A DNA stretch of 64,000 nucleotides from the NCBI RefSeq assembly GCF_003144195.1, contig NW_020290015.1, positions 1 through 64,000 of the forward strand, given 5' to 3'. The notes below the pieces were generated by a model. It had not been told where the DNA came from, searched no databases, and saw nothing but the letters and a program-made list of their open reading frames with translations. The position numbers and the translations under genes are program-made. Shown in pieces: positions 43,531 to 55,500 of the stretch (its first letter is position 1; each line of letters starts with the position of its first letter). Source of the stretch: Ceraceosorus guamensis (taxonomy: Eukaryota > Basidiomycota > Exobasidiomycetes > Ceraceosorales > Ceraceosoraceae).

Positions 43531-46500
43531 GGTGAATAGAGCTCGTGGCAGTCAGCCGATTAAATCCCCGTCTGACCAAAGCTGCAAACATTTCCCCAAG
43601 GGCGCGACCAGACGATCGGACGTGACTTAACGCGGCCAACTCTTTGTCTTCTCTCGCAGGTGGTGACTGATTTGTGGAGATGTTATACTCTGTAAGGACC
43701 GCTCATGTAGAACGCGTGTGTTGCCGTATGTTGGGATCAGAAGTAGCCGGGCGCTGGTTGTGACTCACGAATGAGTAGGTGGACGCGAGTGGTGAGTCTT
43801 GAGTCTTGAGTCGTGAGCGTGAGTGCTGCAAGTCCAAGTGGAGAGGCTGGGTGCTGCAAATGGCGAACCCGTAGTGGGACGCATTCAAGGTCACGTGTTT
43901 GCTCATCAGGACCCTGCATGGCCAAATTCTTGACTTCAAACCCAAACTCACGACTCACTTCACGATGGTAATCGCGGTGACTTGGACTCTGACTTTTGAC
44001 TGTGAAACTTGACCGCACACGTGCCTTCTGAAGCATGTGAATCCCATCACGAATGTCGGTGACAGCGACGCTTATCGCGCGAGATCGACGGACCGTATCC
44101 GAGGTGTGCGTGAGTGTGACGTGAGCGGCACACGCATCGATCGAGCGTCATCGCGTCTGATGAAGCGCGGTCAGGAATGAGATGTGTGTCCGTGTGTCAT
44201 GCTCGACACATGTCACTTTTGACTTCCCTCCTGCGCGCACGCACCAAACGCGACGCGTGCCTACGAGCGCGCTAATGTGAATGCCGAGAGGAGCATCCAA
44301 CGCACATCAGCCATGCAATCGCCTATCTGCGCACCGACGGTTCATTTCACAAGATCGTCTTGCTTATCTGGAACCGTCCATCTGTCTCGCGGTCGAGCGC
44401 TGCTGCTGCTCATCCTACGTGTTGACCGGCCCGATCGCAGATCAGGGGCACTTGATCATGCACCGAAGTCGTGAGTGTGGTCAGATCGAGGCAATCGTTG
44501 AGATGACGCCGTACATGACGCCGTTCTTGCATGACCTCCCCTGTCGAGCGAGGCTGGTCGCCCTATAAATGGCGGTCGGTGCGTGTCCGTTCAAGCGAAG
44601 CAAGCTGCAGTGCACAGCTTTTGGTGCGTGCCTGACCTCCTGACAGCAAGCAAGCGGCCATTAAGCCTCTCGGAACTCTTTTCTTGACTCAAAAATTCCC
44701 CGCGGAACGATCGAATGCATGACTTTGGCCTTCCTTAGAGGGAAATCGACATACTCGTGACTGTCAACAGGCTTTCAAGAAGCCAATCGAGATCGCTGCG
44801 GAGCGTCGCAATCACGGCACGGATGTGGACGACCGGTCAGGCGGGGGCTGTGATGGTTGTCCCGCCCAGAAGACGTCAATGTTGTCCTTCCAGCTCGCTA
44901 CTGGCCGATCACTGGCACGTGCGTAAGTAAGCGCCACTCTGAAAAGGGGGACATAACATACGAGTTCTGCGCAGCGACCCCTGCCGAGCATGGCCCATTA
45001 GATCGCGGGTAAGCAGAAGCGTCGACTCGGCAAGCATGTCGTCACGACCAGCGGAGGAAGCGACGGGATCTCAAACGAGTTGCCGTTCTTAGGCCCCCCT
45101 TTTCCAACGGCAAGTCACAGTCCGAGTGCAGGCGGCGAGCGCCCGGTTCAGGTGCCCATCTTGTACTTCGATTGCTCCGTCAATTGTGAACGAAGTTGGC
45201 TCGCAAGTCTCGAGCAAAAGCCGGCGTGACAGACCAGCCATCTGGTCTAGCCGTGCGCAAATTTGCCGATCAGACAGACGGCTTGGACTAGCTGCTGCTG
45301 CCCAGTGCGTGACCGACAAGCCCAACAGGGACAATGAAAGGCAGGCAGGCCCAAGCAGACGCCTGGCAACCGCCTTGACTCACGACTGCTGGATACGGCC
45401 TGGCACTACACTCAAGACTACGAGCGGAAGCAAAATATAACTCTTTCAATTTGGGGTCGAATGTCCGGGCAGCCTCCGCCATGCCGTCCAGCTCGCCTGT
45501 TTTGCTTCCTGTCAAAGAAGTCTTTTGTGGGGTTGATCTGCGAGTGTATGCCGGTACGGTACACGCGTGGCGTAGCCTTTTTCTTTGCTCGCGCGCAAAC
45601 CCAATCGTGAAATCTTTGCAGCATGGCGCCCGCCGCTCGCGGGGCTTATTGCGTCAACTTATTAATTTAGATGAACCTGCGCTGAGCTGAGACATGGAAG
45701 CAAAGATCCTCCGCGGCGTCCTCTCCCTTCATCAGCCCGCCCACCTCTGTGCTTATTGAGACGCTGCGCGATGCTTTGCTCTGCAGCAAGCAGCATCGCA
45801 CGTCCTTGCGTGGCTTGCGATCAGCAAAATGGGAGGTCCGAAGTCCGTTAGGTTTCAGAAGAGGGTCTCGCTGTACTGCACATACACATGGTTGCACCGT
45901 GTATATGCAGGTAGAGTGCCTGCCACGGCTCGCGAACCGAGCCAGTCAAAGTGATGAAGCAGCAGCAGCAGCAGCAGCATGCAGCAGAAGCGTGCGCGGC
46001 TGCAGGTTTAGGCCGGCGCGCAGAAATACGCTTCGATCCTTCTGGGTCCTTAGCAAGTCGAGTGCGGAGTTTCTTTGCTCGTCACCTTAGCGGTGAAACA
46101 ACAGAGGTCAAGGGAAATATCACTCAGTGACTACTGCTGTGTCCGGCCAGCTGATGCAGCATGCGTGCGTTGCAGCTTGCCCCGGGCCATCTTGGCCAAG
46201 ACGACGCAAGGCACCCGCTTAGGTCGAGCTCGTGCGTTCATACGCAGGACATTCCCCAACAAGCCGAGCTTGATCAATCATCAGTCAGAGTATCAAGCTT
46301 TCCATGAGCCACGTCTACGAGAGTCTGAGTGCTTGTGTCGAGGTGACCGTGTCTGACCCTTGCCATATACTCACTCGCATCGGCAATGTGGATAGGCTCT
46401 TTCTGCTGATCTGCACCGAGCAATGACCCACTTTCCGACGGCATCTGGGTAGGCATCGCAACCCCAGCCAGCCAGCCAGCCCACAAAAGGACGCTGGTGA

Positions 46501-46761
46501 ATACCGTTTCACATCATTCGACGGTCGGTCGCTCTCGTCATACACTCCCTTTCGCACTCCATTCGCCACTCCACCTTACCTGCCTCCGGTCAAGGCTGAC
46601 TGCCTACCAAGCAGTGCCGCATCTGTTTACCTTCCTGAATCCATATTCTCCTCCACTCGCATCGTTCTCGTTGCCCAGGCACTGGCCCCTTCTTCCCCCC
46701 TCTTCCACCTTCCTTTGATAAACATCTTCTTCCAGCCTTACACTTCATCGACAACTTCATC
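43531..46761. other. 3.2-kb gene-poor island
   Basis: No convincing protein gene. Frames up to about 115 codons have no domain-like character. The island contains clusters of GAGTCTTGAGTC/GACTCAC words (43791-43820, 43945-43965), a CCTATAAATGG box at 44563-44573 without a following gene, a CCGGTACGGTACACGCG motif near 45551, an AGC microsatellite (45958) and C/T-rich DNA before the carboxylesterase (46500-46760). An unannotated non-coding transcript near the TATA-like box is possible. Confidence 0.45.
45958..45979. repeat. (AGC)n microsatellite
   Basis: Seven AGC units followed by a short second block (GCAGCAG). Intergenic. Confidence 0.85.
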
Positions 46762-48492
46762 ATGCGTTTCTCTTTGCTCGCACCATTGGCTGCCCTTCTC
46801 GCAGCAGTCGCATGCGCTCCGTCAGCAGTCGAAGACGCCCACCACAACGAGCTCGCTGCTCGCACTGCAGATGCCGCCGCCGTTGAGGCTCACGCAGCCC
46901 TAGAGGGCAGAGCTGTCGACTATCGTTTGGTCAAAACAACATCTGGTCAAGTGCGCGGCGTCGACGATGGCAACGGCGTCTACCGCTGGCTGGGTGTCCG
47001 TTACGGTGCAGATACCTCAGGCGCAAAGCGCTTCACGAAATCCACCCTGGCACCGTCTGCAGATGGCGTGTTCGACGCTTCGAATGCCGGTCCCAGTTGC
47101 CCTTCTGTCCAGAGCGCTAGCAGCTACGCCAAGCTCGCCTTCACAGGACAGCAGATCGATCCTCCCAGCAAATGGTCCGAAGACTGCTTGAGAGTAAATA
47201 TCTGGGCCAAGCAATCTACGCGTCAGGGTGCAAAGGCTAGGCTCGCTGCGAACGGCAAAGGAGGTGCAGCTGTCTTGTTCTGGGTCTACGGCGGCTCCTT
47301 CAACACCGGCACAGCAACAATTCCGCTGTACAGAGGCAACAACTTTGCCGCAAATGAAGACGTCATCGTCGTCTCCTTTGCATACAGGCACAGCATTTTC
47401 GGCAACCCTCTGTCGGACTACGTCACGAAACAGAAGGAGAATGCTGCTGACGGATGGAACTTCGGACTCCTCGACATGGAGCTCGCTCTAGAATGGGTCC
47501 AAAAGAATATCGCCAGATTCGGCGGTGATCCGAGCAAGATCACATTGTTTGGGGGCTCCAGTGGCTCGACCATGATCGACGCTTACTCTTACGCTCACGT
47601 CGACAAGCCAGCTGTGGCGAGCTCGCTCATCGTCTCTTCGGGCTCCGTGATCGGCTTGCAGCTCGCGTCTGGCACAAAATCCATCTTCAACTTTGCCAGG
47701 TACGACTCTGAGTGGAACACCGTTTCGGACAGCCTCGGCTGTGGTCGATCAGGCGGTCAGACGCAATTCCAATGCATGCAGAAAGTGCCCATGATGGACC
47801 TCGTCAACGCCACGGTGAAGCTCATCACCTCGGACAACACCGTCCAATTCGGTCCCACTCCTGACGGTCACACCTGGTTCCAAGACTACGCATTGCGCAG
47901 CAACACCGGCAGAGTCTCCAAAATCCCAACGATGATCGGCACCAACTCCAACGAGGCTACTCTGTTCTCAGACGACCCTGGAAACACATTGATCGTCAAA
48001 ATCAGTGACGCAGCTTTCACTCCTCCATTGTGGACATGTCCAGCCATGACCAACGCTGCTGACCGCGCTCGTGTCGGCGCGCCAACATGGCGCTACCAGT
48101 ATCACGGTGCTTGGGAAGACTTTACGCAAGGTTACCCCGCTCTTGGATCCTACCACTTTGCAGAGTGCCCGATGCTATTCGGCACATACCCGCCATACTA
48201 CCTGGGCAATCCATCCAAGAAGGCGACGATCACACCGGAGCAAGACAAGACTTCGCGCCTGATGCAGCACGCTTGGGCGGAGTTCGCTAGGGATCCTGTC
48301 AATGGTCTGCCCAAATTGGGCTGGCCTCAGTACAACCCTACGCAAAAGACTCTTGCGACCATCGCTGTCAACAACCAGCCGCAATTGACGCTCACACAGA
48401 CCAACTTTATCGATCAAGGTGGATGCGCCGTCACGGTGCCTAGCTTCAACTTCCTGCAAGGTCTCAGACAGACCATTGTGAGCCTTTGGTAG
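46762..48492 (+). CDS. Secreted type-B carboxylesterase/lipase
   Basis: An extracellular alpha/beta-hydrolase that cleaves ester bonds; the substrate is unknown (lipids, plant esters or xenobiotics). A single exon of 576 aa. The signal peptide MRFSLLAPLAALLAAVACAPS is followed by a short Ala/His/Glu propeptide-like stretch. Family landmarks are GVRYG in the N-terminal block, EDCLRVNIW (EDCLxLN signature), the oxyanion hole WVYGGSFNTG, and VIVVSFAYRHSIFG. The nucleophile elbow is GGSSG, with Ser about 266. The acid Glu about 398 is in GTNSNEATLF, and the catalytic His about 465 in YHFAECPMLFGTY. All three catalytic residues are present. The elbow reads GGSSG instead of the commoner GESAG. NATV and a few other N-glycosylation sites occur. 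Strong C-ending codon bias fits an abundant secreted enzyme. NDC1 follows on the same strand. Confidence 0.92.
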   Translation: MRFSLLAPLAALLAAVACAPSAVEDAHHNELAARTADAAAVEAHAALEGRAVDYRLVKTTSGQVRGVDDGNGVYRWLGVRYGADTSGAKRFTKSTLAPSADGVFDASNAGPSCPSVQSASSYAKLAFTGQQIDPPSKWSEDCLRVNIWAKQSTRQGAKARLAANGKGGAAVLFWVYGGSFNTGTATIPLYRGNNFAANEDVIVVSFAYRHSIFGNPLSDYVTKQKENAADGWNFGLLDMELALEWVQKNIARFGGDPSKITLFGGSSGSTMIDAYSYAHVDKPAVASSLIVSSGSVIGLQLASGTKSIFNFARYDSEWNTVSDSLGCGRSGGQTQFQCMQKVPMMDLVNATVKLITSDNTVQFGPTPDGHTWFQDYALRSNTGRVSKIPTMIGTNSNEATLFSDDPGNTLIVKISDAAFTPPLWTCPAMTNAADRARVGAPTWRYQYHGAWEDFTQGYPALGSYHFAECPMLFGTYPPYYLGNPSKKATITPEQDKTSRLMQHAWAEFARDPVNGLPKLGWPQYNPTQKTLATIAVNNQPQLTLTQTNFIDQGGCAVTVPSFNFLQGLRQTIVSLW

Positions 48493-49491
48493 AATGTGCG
48501 CAAAATATCACACCTTTCCTTTGTCTCTTTCGCCATCGCTTGCTTGCTTGCCAAATACCACGCAACCCCTCTTGCATCTGCTCTTCCTGCTCACTTGGTC
48601 ACCGTTGCGACCTCTTCCACTGGGTCATCCTATACAAACTTCACTTTCTCCCTCTTGGCGCACCGCCCACCATCAGAGACAATCAGTGTCCTGTTCCATG
48701 AGAAGAACCTCACCTTTCTTTGATTCAGCCCTTCCTTTCGCGACTGTACCATTTCCCCCCTCGTTGCACGCGAAAAATGCCGCGCTAAATCTCGCACACG
48801 TGCGCGCCATTGCTTGTTCGAAGTCATTTGTGGAGCTTGCGATCATACAGCTCTGTGATATGCTTGCCTCCGCGTCACGGCTTTGTAAGGGAAATGGTCT
48901 CCTCAAGACTCGTCTTGTCCTTGGTTCCACTCAAGCTTCTTGTACGTACGTACTTGAGAATGACCCAATCGTAGTTCTTGAACCGTGAATCAAATGTGAA
49001 TGTAAAGTTGAGTGACTCAACTCACTACTCGCGAGTCAAACTCGAATACCAAAACAACTAAGATGCTGATCAAAGTCAAATCGGAATCGTGAATCAAAAT
49101 CAAGAATCAAATCTTGAATGATGTGAACGACGGCTTGACTGGCAGGCAGGGCGGGCAACCCCTTTGCCCACGTGATCAGTTGGGTCGCGCGTGGAGTTCT
49201 TCTCGCGCGCGCGATTAACTCCCAGGGCAAATATGCAGCGAGTCGCTCAGTCAAGAGTACAAGTCATGATGAGTCTTTGAAGTCCGCCGAGTGACATCAA
49301 CATATCAACATCTGCCTCTCTCGTCCGCCGACATTCGACAAGCATTCTTTCCATACCCGAGCGTTCCGCGCAGAATCTGACACATTTTGGACGCAGAGCA
49401 GCATTCACTCATGGCAGAAGAGCTGCATCACCAGACAGAGGCGTCTTGGTAGCTGGCTTCAAGCAGGTTCTCGCGGAGCTTACCGCCAAGG
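48493..49491. other. Spacer carboxylesterase to NDC1
   Basis: About 1 kb without a gene: 3' flank of the esterase and NDC1 promoter. It contains two perfect palindromes at 49007-49021 and 49027-49036 and an AT-richer run of GAATC/AATCAAAATCAAGAATCAAATC (49080-49112). Confidence 0.45.
49007..49036. repeat. Two adjacent palindromes with TGACTCA core
   Basis: GTTGAGT-G-ACTCAAC (49007-49021) is a perfect 7-1-7 palindrome containing TGACTCA, the AP-1/Gcn4-type site. ACTCGCGAGT (49027-49036) is a perfect 10-nt palindrome five bases later. Both lie about 460 nt before the NDC1 start. Confidence 0.75.
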
Positions 49492-52087
49492 ATGCTCCCG
49501 CCTGCCGCAGCCCCTCTCTCAAGCGGCGTGTCCCGAAATGGTGCGCTCAAATCTAATGCCTACGCGTCCTATGAGTCGTTGATCAAGGTGAGCCTCATCC
49601 CGCCGCGGTCCAGGTTTGGTGCGAGGTTTGTGGGGATGCACAAGGTGGACAGCAGAGGTCGCTGTAAATTCGTTGGCGAGAAAGGCGGGTCAACAGCTCT
49701 GCGCACGTACTCTCCCATTTGTTCCTGCGCATGGCTAGCTGCTTTCCATAGCGGTCCTCCTACACAAGGCTCGGCTGCCACGTATGCTCACTCTGATGGT
49801 CACACCTTCCTTCTTTCGCTTCCAGGACGTCCTCCGCAGACGATTGCTGCGCATGTACACGCTGCAGCTCGTAGCGACCCACTTCACTCTCTCCGCTCTG
49901 CTGGTCACCTCGTCATCAGGCCTGATATCGTTTCTGAGGCCTACGATCGTCCTGCTCTCAGTGATCGTTTATGTGGCTGCAGTCCTGCCACTCTTCGTGC
50001 TGCTGAAATGGAATTTGAGCCAGCCGGCAACTCAACCCGCACGTTGGAGCTTTCTTGGCTTTTCGCCGCCATTTGGCAGTCGAGGAGGATACGCCATCGA
50101 AGCCCTGCGGTCCTCTAGAACACAGACCAATCTGGGCGCATACGTCGTGAGCGGCGCAATTCTTGCCATCGGACATGCAACAGCTCTTTGGCTCTACTCG
50201 CCAGAGACCTCCTCTGCCTGGTCGCCCTACATTATTGTCAAAGTGGGACCTCGAGGTGGACCATTCAGCACAGTCACCAGACCGAACGAGCGCATCTTCG
50301 CCTTGGTGAGCCTGAATGCTATCTTCGGCTTGGTATATGCGATTACAAGGACTGCTCTGCGGCCACGTCGACCTCTGCCACCCTTTGAGACCTCGCCGTT
50401 CCACATCGGTATTTCTCAACGCGTCTCGACTGCAGTAAAGCGGCGCCTTCTGCCAGCCTTGTTTCTCGGACTGGCAGCTTCTACCGTAGAGTTCTCCATC
50501 TACCTTTTCATCAGGCGCCCCTTTTTCCGCGCTGTGCTGCGCCTCGTAGGAGCTCAGTCATCCTTACGACCGCTGCTTATTCCTTCGTTCGCCACGCCCT
50601 TCCTCAGTCAAAGTCCAGGGCTGGCGACCCAGCTCAGCTCGCTGGCAGCAGCAAGCGCCGTTATCTGGGAACTCGCATACGTGCTGTGGGATACCTACTC
50701 CAGTCAGCCCGCGAATGTCTCCGCCTATGCAAAGGGTCAGGTCAGATGCTTGATAGGAGGCCTCGCAGCGCGACGAGGAAACGTAGGCACTCCTTCTCCA
50801 ACAGCGGTACAGGAGTACTACTCGTATTTTGCTTTTGCCGAACTCGCACATCTGTCCAACGTGGATGAGGTGTGGAGGAGAGCTCTGTGGAAAGACGTTG
50901 GCGACGTACCTAGTGGAGCACTGGCAGATGGAGTCAATAATGCAGCCCTAATTGCTTCCTTGCCATTGAGCCGCAAGAGCGCCTGGGCAAACATTGCGAC
51001 GGAGTGCTTATCGGTGCTCGAGTCTGAAAGGGAACTCGTCGTCAGGAGAGGCAAGCCCGTCGCTCCTGCTGGAAGCGCGTCTGCTGTGGTCACAACTCCT
51101 AGCGCAAAGCCGCGCATCTCATCCACGGGAGCAAAGCATGACGTGCTGGTGCCGGATCAGACCGTTGTTCGCGCACCCGCTCCAACTCTGTGGGAGAAAT
51201 TGATTTCAGCATGCAGTATCAGTCCGACGGCATCTTCAACTGCTCCAGCCGCCCCTCCTCGGCCCAGCAACACCTCAGCAGGGTCTTCGACGGCTGTGCA
51301 GCCTGCAACATCGCAAAGTAGGGATCCGAACTTGAATCAGCTCATGCACAGACTCGCACCCTCCGCACCCGCCAGCACGCCAGGAGTCCCGCAAAAGTCG
51401 AACAGTGCTCAGGAGCAGACTGCATCTCCAGCCACGCCCAGCCAGCAAGCGAATCCACTTGCTGCGGCGTTTGCGTCGGTGATCAATACAGCGTTCGCAG
51501 CCAGCAGGTCGCTCTTCCGCCTCCTGCCAGCCACGCAGAGGGACCTCATCCTGGGCTACTTGCCGTCGTCCTCTGCATGGGAAACATCGAACGTGGTACT
51601 ATTGGATAGCTTGGTCCCTGCAAGTCCAGCCTTAAGTGCTTGGGCAGCACATGCAGCTACATCTCTTCTGTCCTTGAGCGTGACGGAAGACGTTTACGGT
51701 AGCGTCAGCCTCGCCGGGGCTTCTCACACCAGAGCTGGTTCGGAAGAAGTCATTGCTGCGTGCGCAGAGCTCCTCAAAGACTTGGATCAGTGGCAGCGAG
51801 AAGCGGAGGCTGAGGCCGTCGCTGCCGACGAGGCAGCGAATCGGTCGGAGAAGCGTGCTAGTCAAAAAGCAGGGGCAAGTAGCTCAGCCGAGAGCACCTT
51901 GCCGGTAGGCCCTAGCGCGCTTGATCACGCACAGCAACGAGTGGCTCTTGCCTGGTCGAAGAACGCCGCACCACTCCAACAAACCCTTCGAAATGGCTTG
52001 AGACAGGTCTTGAACACCTACGAAGCTCACGGCGTGACAATCAGCCCGAAGATGCGGAGTGCTTTTCACCAAGCGCTAGCCACATAG
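49492..52087 (+). CDS. NDC1: Nucleoporin NDC1 (pore membrane protein)
   Basis: Transmembrane ring component needed to insert nuclear pore complexes and, in fungi, spindle pole bodies into the nuclear envelope. Two exons (49492-49587, 49826-52087) give 785 aa. The first exon encodes a short soluble N-terminus ending ASYESLIK. The splice leads straight into DVLRRRLLRMYTLQLVATHF. Six hydrophobic segments are visible in residues 50-330 (for example TIVLLSVIVYVAAVLPLFVLL and LGAYVVSGAILAIGHATALWL). The conserved loop RPNERIFALVSLNAIFGLVYAITR is the best family marker. The C-terminal half is soluble and helical with a Ser/Ala/Pro-rich stretch (450-560), normal for fungal Ndc1. The start ATG at 49492 is the first in the leader exon. 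Recognition rests on topology and the Ndc1-Nup loop; overall family conservation is low. Confidence 0.82.
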
Positions 52088-52513
52088 CAAAAGTGTGGCT
52101 GTTCACGTCAAAGAGAACGGAATGAGCATGCAATAATCGCAGCGATTTGAAATACAGTCTAGTAGGACTTGCGAGGCCGAGTAAGGTGTAGGGAAATGAA
52201 GGTGCAGCGCCGCCAGACAAGCGAGCTGGGTATGTAATGCGGCGACAGACTTGGAGTCGAGTAGTGAATGTGGGTGTGTGTGCTGATCTAGCGAGAGTGC
52301 GGAGTCAAGAATGAGCGTGGGTGTGGGACTTGGGAGAAGCGCGAGGATGGAAGAAGCAGGCGCATCGGCCAGGCTACAGCGAGCAGCTCTTTGTGGCCAG
52401 ATTCCTAGAATGGCGGAGAAAGAGGGCTGTGATAGGAGAGGGGAAAATGCGGGGAAAAACGACCACGAGGTGTTGAAGCTGAGAATGGGGAGTTGAAGTA
52501 CGAAGTCCCAAAT
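52088..52513. terminator. Convergent 3' region NDC1 / membrane protein gene
   Basis: 425 nt between opposing stop codons, with no coding content once the last 48-nt exon of the minus gene is recognised. GTGTGTGTGC and GAGTGTGGGTGTG words are present. Confidence 0.4.
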
Positions 52514-55500
52514 TCAGTGCTGTTCAATGATGCTGCGACGGGAATCGTAGAAACGGAAAACCTGGGCACAAATAAGGATGTCAGCGCTAGAGAAGAATGC
52601 TCAGGCACTTGCATTCTTCTCACCTGCATGGTTGGGCTAGCATAGTCGCTCTCGCGCGCTCGGTTACGACCGGTGTTGGGGCTGAGATTGTCGGTCACCA
52701 GCTGAAGCGGGACGAGACCTCGCCGCACTGAGACCGGTCCGATCGAGGGTGACTTCAAAGCTTTGCTATGCGTGCCAGCCTCCGCTGTCGCGCGGCGTTT
52801 CCGGCTTTGCAAATTCTGGAAATCGACCCTTGCAGCAGATCCTTGACCTCTACTGGGGTCACGTCGCGCGCCGATGCCTGCAACGTTCTCCGAAACATGG
52901 ACAAGGGCGTGGAGATCGGGAACAGAAGTGTTCCTAGCGTGTAAGTAGCGTTTAGATGGCGGCGGTGCTGCTTGAGTCACAAGCCGTTCTCTAGGTATGG
53001 GCCTCGGGATCCTCGACGGCTGCAGATGAAGGGGTCTAAGTGCACTCCTTGCAGTCGTGTGCTGAGGTGAGCCTGGGCAGCTTGATACTTCTTTCAGGTA
53101 GCCAGCAAGAGATGCGGCTGTGACGTGATCTGGTGGAGGACGATGGTCAAAAGGTGCGGCTGTCTCCTGGCCATTCGTAGTCGGTGCAGTGCGAGAAATG
53201 GTGCTGGGTGCAGAACGGCTTTGTTGGGCTTCGCGGTGCTTTGAACGACCCGAGCCGCCTTCTGTGGAAGCTCGTTGCCGCGAATTGGAGTAAATCTTCC
53301 CTTTCACCTCCTTCGAAGGAGCGGAGGTTCGCACAGGGGTGGGCGATGATCCTGATCGGGAGCGTGTAGTCTTGCGCGGGTGTTGCGTCGGCTTTCTTTG
53401 CACAGCTAGCAAACGGTGTGCTGCCAGAGGAGACGGCCCCGGACCAGCACTCATGCGAGAAAGCTCATCTTCCTCATCGCTCCAAGAGCGGATCGAGGGG
53501 CCAGTCGAGCAGCGTTTGCCAGTGGCTGATGCGACATCCTGAAAGAGCAGCTGCGCCTTGACTTCGAGGCTCTGTCCAGAATCCGAAGCACTCAGACTGA
53601 TGCTGTCGACCGCAGTGTGATTGGAGTTGGAAGGAGCCAAAGGACGCTCTCGGCTCTGTAGCAGGGTGATGGCGTCACGAAGCACTTCTGCTGCTTCTGG
53701 ACCGCTTGGCGTGCGTGGCCGGACTGTACGTGGAGGTGTCGAAAGCCTTCTTCGCTCCCAGATTCTCGCTGTTGGCGAGGAGGTTGGACTGACGGAGACA
53801 GCGCGGGCTGGGCCGGAGGGCAAGTCGTGGCGCTCTGGGGCTGCCATCGCGCGATGAGGTCGATGAAAGTCCCAATTGGCGCCATGAATAGGTGCGCGCA
53901 CGGGTCCCGCACCTATATCGACAAGAATGGCTTTGGGCGCGATGTCAGACGCCACGCTCACGATCGAAAGCGTCCGATGCTGGAAGTCAGATGTTGGCGT
54001 CGCGACCGGCGTAGATGCAGAATCGGAGAGGGGACTAGCCGGAAGCTGATGAGCTTGACTGTCGGTCGCGAAGAAGGCCAATAAAGCATCTTCGGCTTGT
54101 GATGACGACGATCTGAGCTGCGAAGACTTAGGCAAATTTGGGCTCTTCGTCAAGTGTGGCTCAACTTTGGATGCAAGTGGCGTAGAGCACTCTGCAAGGT
54201 CGAACGGAGTGCGTTGGAAAGCCGCAGGAGAGGTGATAGCTGCTTCCTGAGAGGACGAAGAGGATCTTCTTGCCAGCAGCGGGGCCGGCGTCTGCAAAGC
54301 TTCTGGTGATGCGGACCACAATCTCTGCCCATTCATGACAGACACGTAGCTGGCCATCGAATACATCGACTGCGGCGTTTCTTGGAATAGCGCTACTGCA
54401 TTTTTCTGGACGGAAGCAGGAGGTGTGCGGTGGTTGGAGCGACCAAGGCGCAGCGAAGCGTCAGAGGCTCGCGTGTGCATACTGAAGTCGGGATCGTCGA
54501 TGGTTGCCAAGCGCCGTTTTGGTTGCGAGTGAGCCCTTGCTCGACCAGTGGGCACGTTACCGGGGTCCGTATTGGTCATGGGCATGACGACAGTATTTGC
54601 TCTTCGTCGGGTTACTGCACTGGCACGCAGAAGTCTGGCGTGTACACTCTTCATGGCTGCTCCATAAGCCGAATTAACGGAGATGTCACCAGGAGCGGTT
54701 GAGAATGTCGTGCTTGAGCTGTGACGGCTGGCATGAGCATCACTGAGCCTTGCTGGCACTCTGTTGCCAGCGAAAATGACTATGCCCGAGGCATCGCCCG
54801 CATCTACAGAGTGTTCCTGGGCCACGGTGGTCAGATCGAGCGGATTCACTTTCTCGGCGCAGGGGGACATGCCAGCCGCCTCTAATGCGGCAAGGACCCG
54901 GTTCGAGACCAAAGCTCCATCCGCAAGCGTTGTAAAGCTTCTCTCGCTACTGCTAGCGCTGATCGCAGCGAGGTCAGACTCTTCATCCGTGAGGTCATAG
55001 ACCGCATCGCGCTTGTTCTCCGAAGCAATTCCTTGCGCAAAGCCGTCTGTTGAAGGCTCACTCGTCAGCTGAAAAGACTTGGCTCCTCGCAAAGAGTCCA
55101 CGCTTGGCAGAGGTTGCCAAAGAAGGCCTAGCTCGATTGTTTCGTTGTCCAGACCTTGCCGTGCCTCTGCGTGGTCTTCGTGGGTTGGGTGCGCCGTCGA
55201 GGCTTTCACAGAGGAAGTAGGATCGTGCTTGGCGTCAGCAACGCCGGATTCTGTTAAAGTACTAATCGTTGCTGATGCAAGCTGTGAGAGGTCTTCCTGA
55301 TCGTCGGCTGGCACCATGAAGCCGCGTGTCGGCGGTGCCGTCTCGAAAACGTCGGTAGCTTGGCATTTGGCAAGGCCGAGGTCAGACTGGGAGCCGAACG
55401 CGCGGCCAATGCCTATGCCAAGTCCTACGAAGGCGGCCGAGGCGCGTGGTCGGGCATTTCCTGCCTCTTGTGTGCTTCTTGCTTGCGGGTGACCGTTTGT

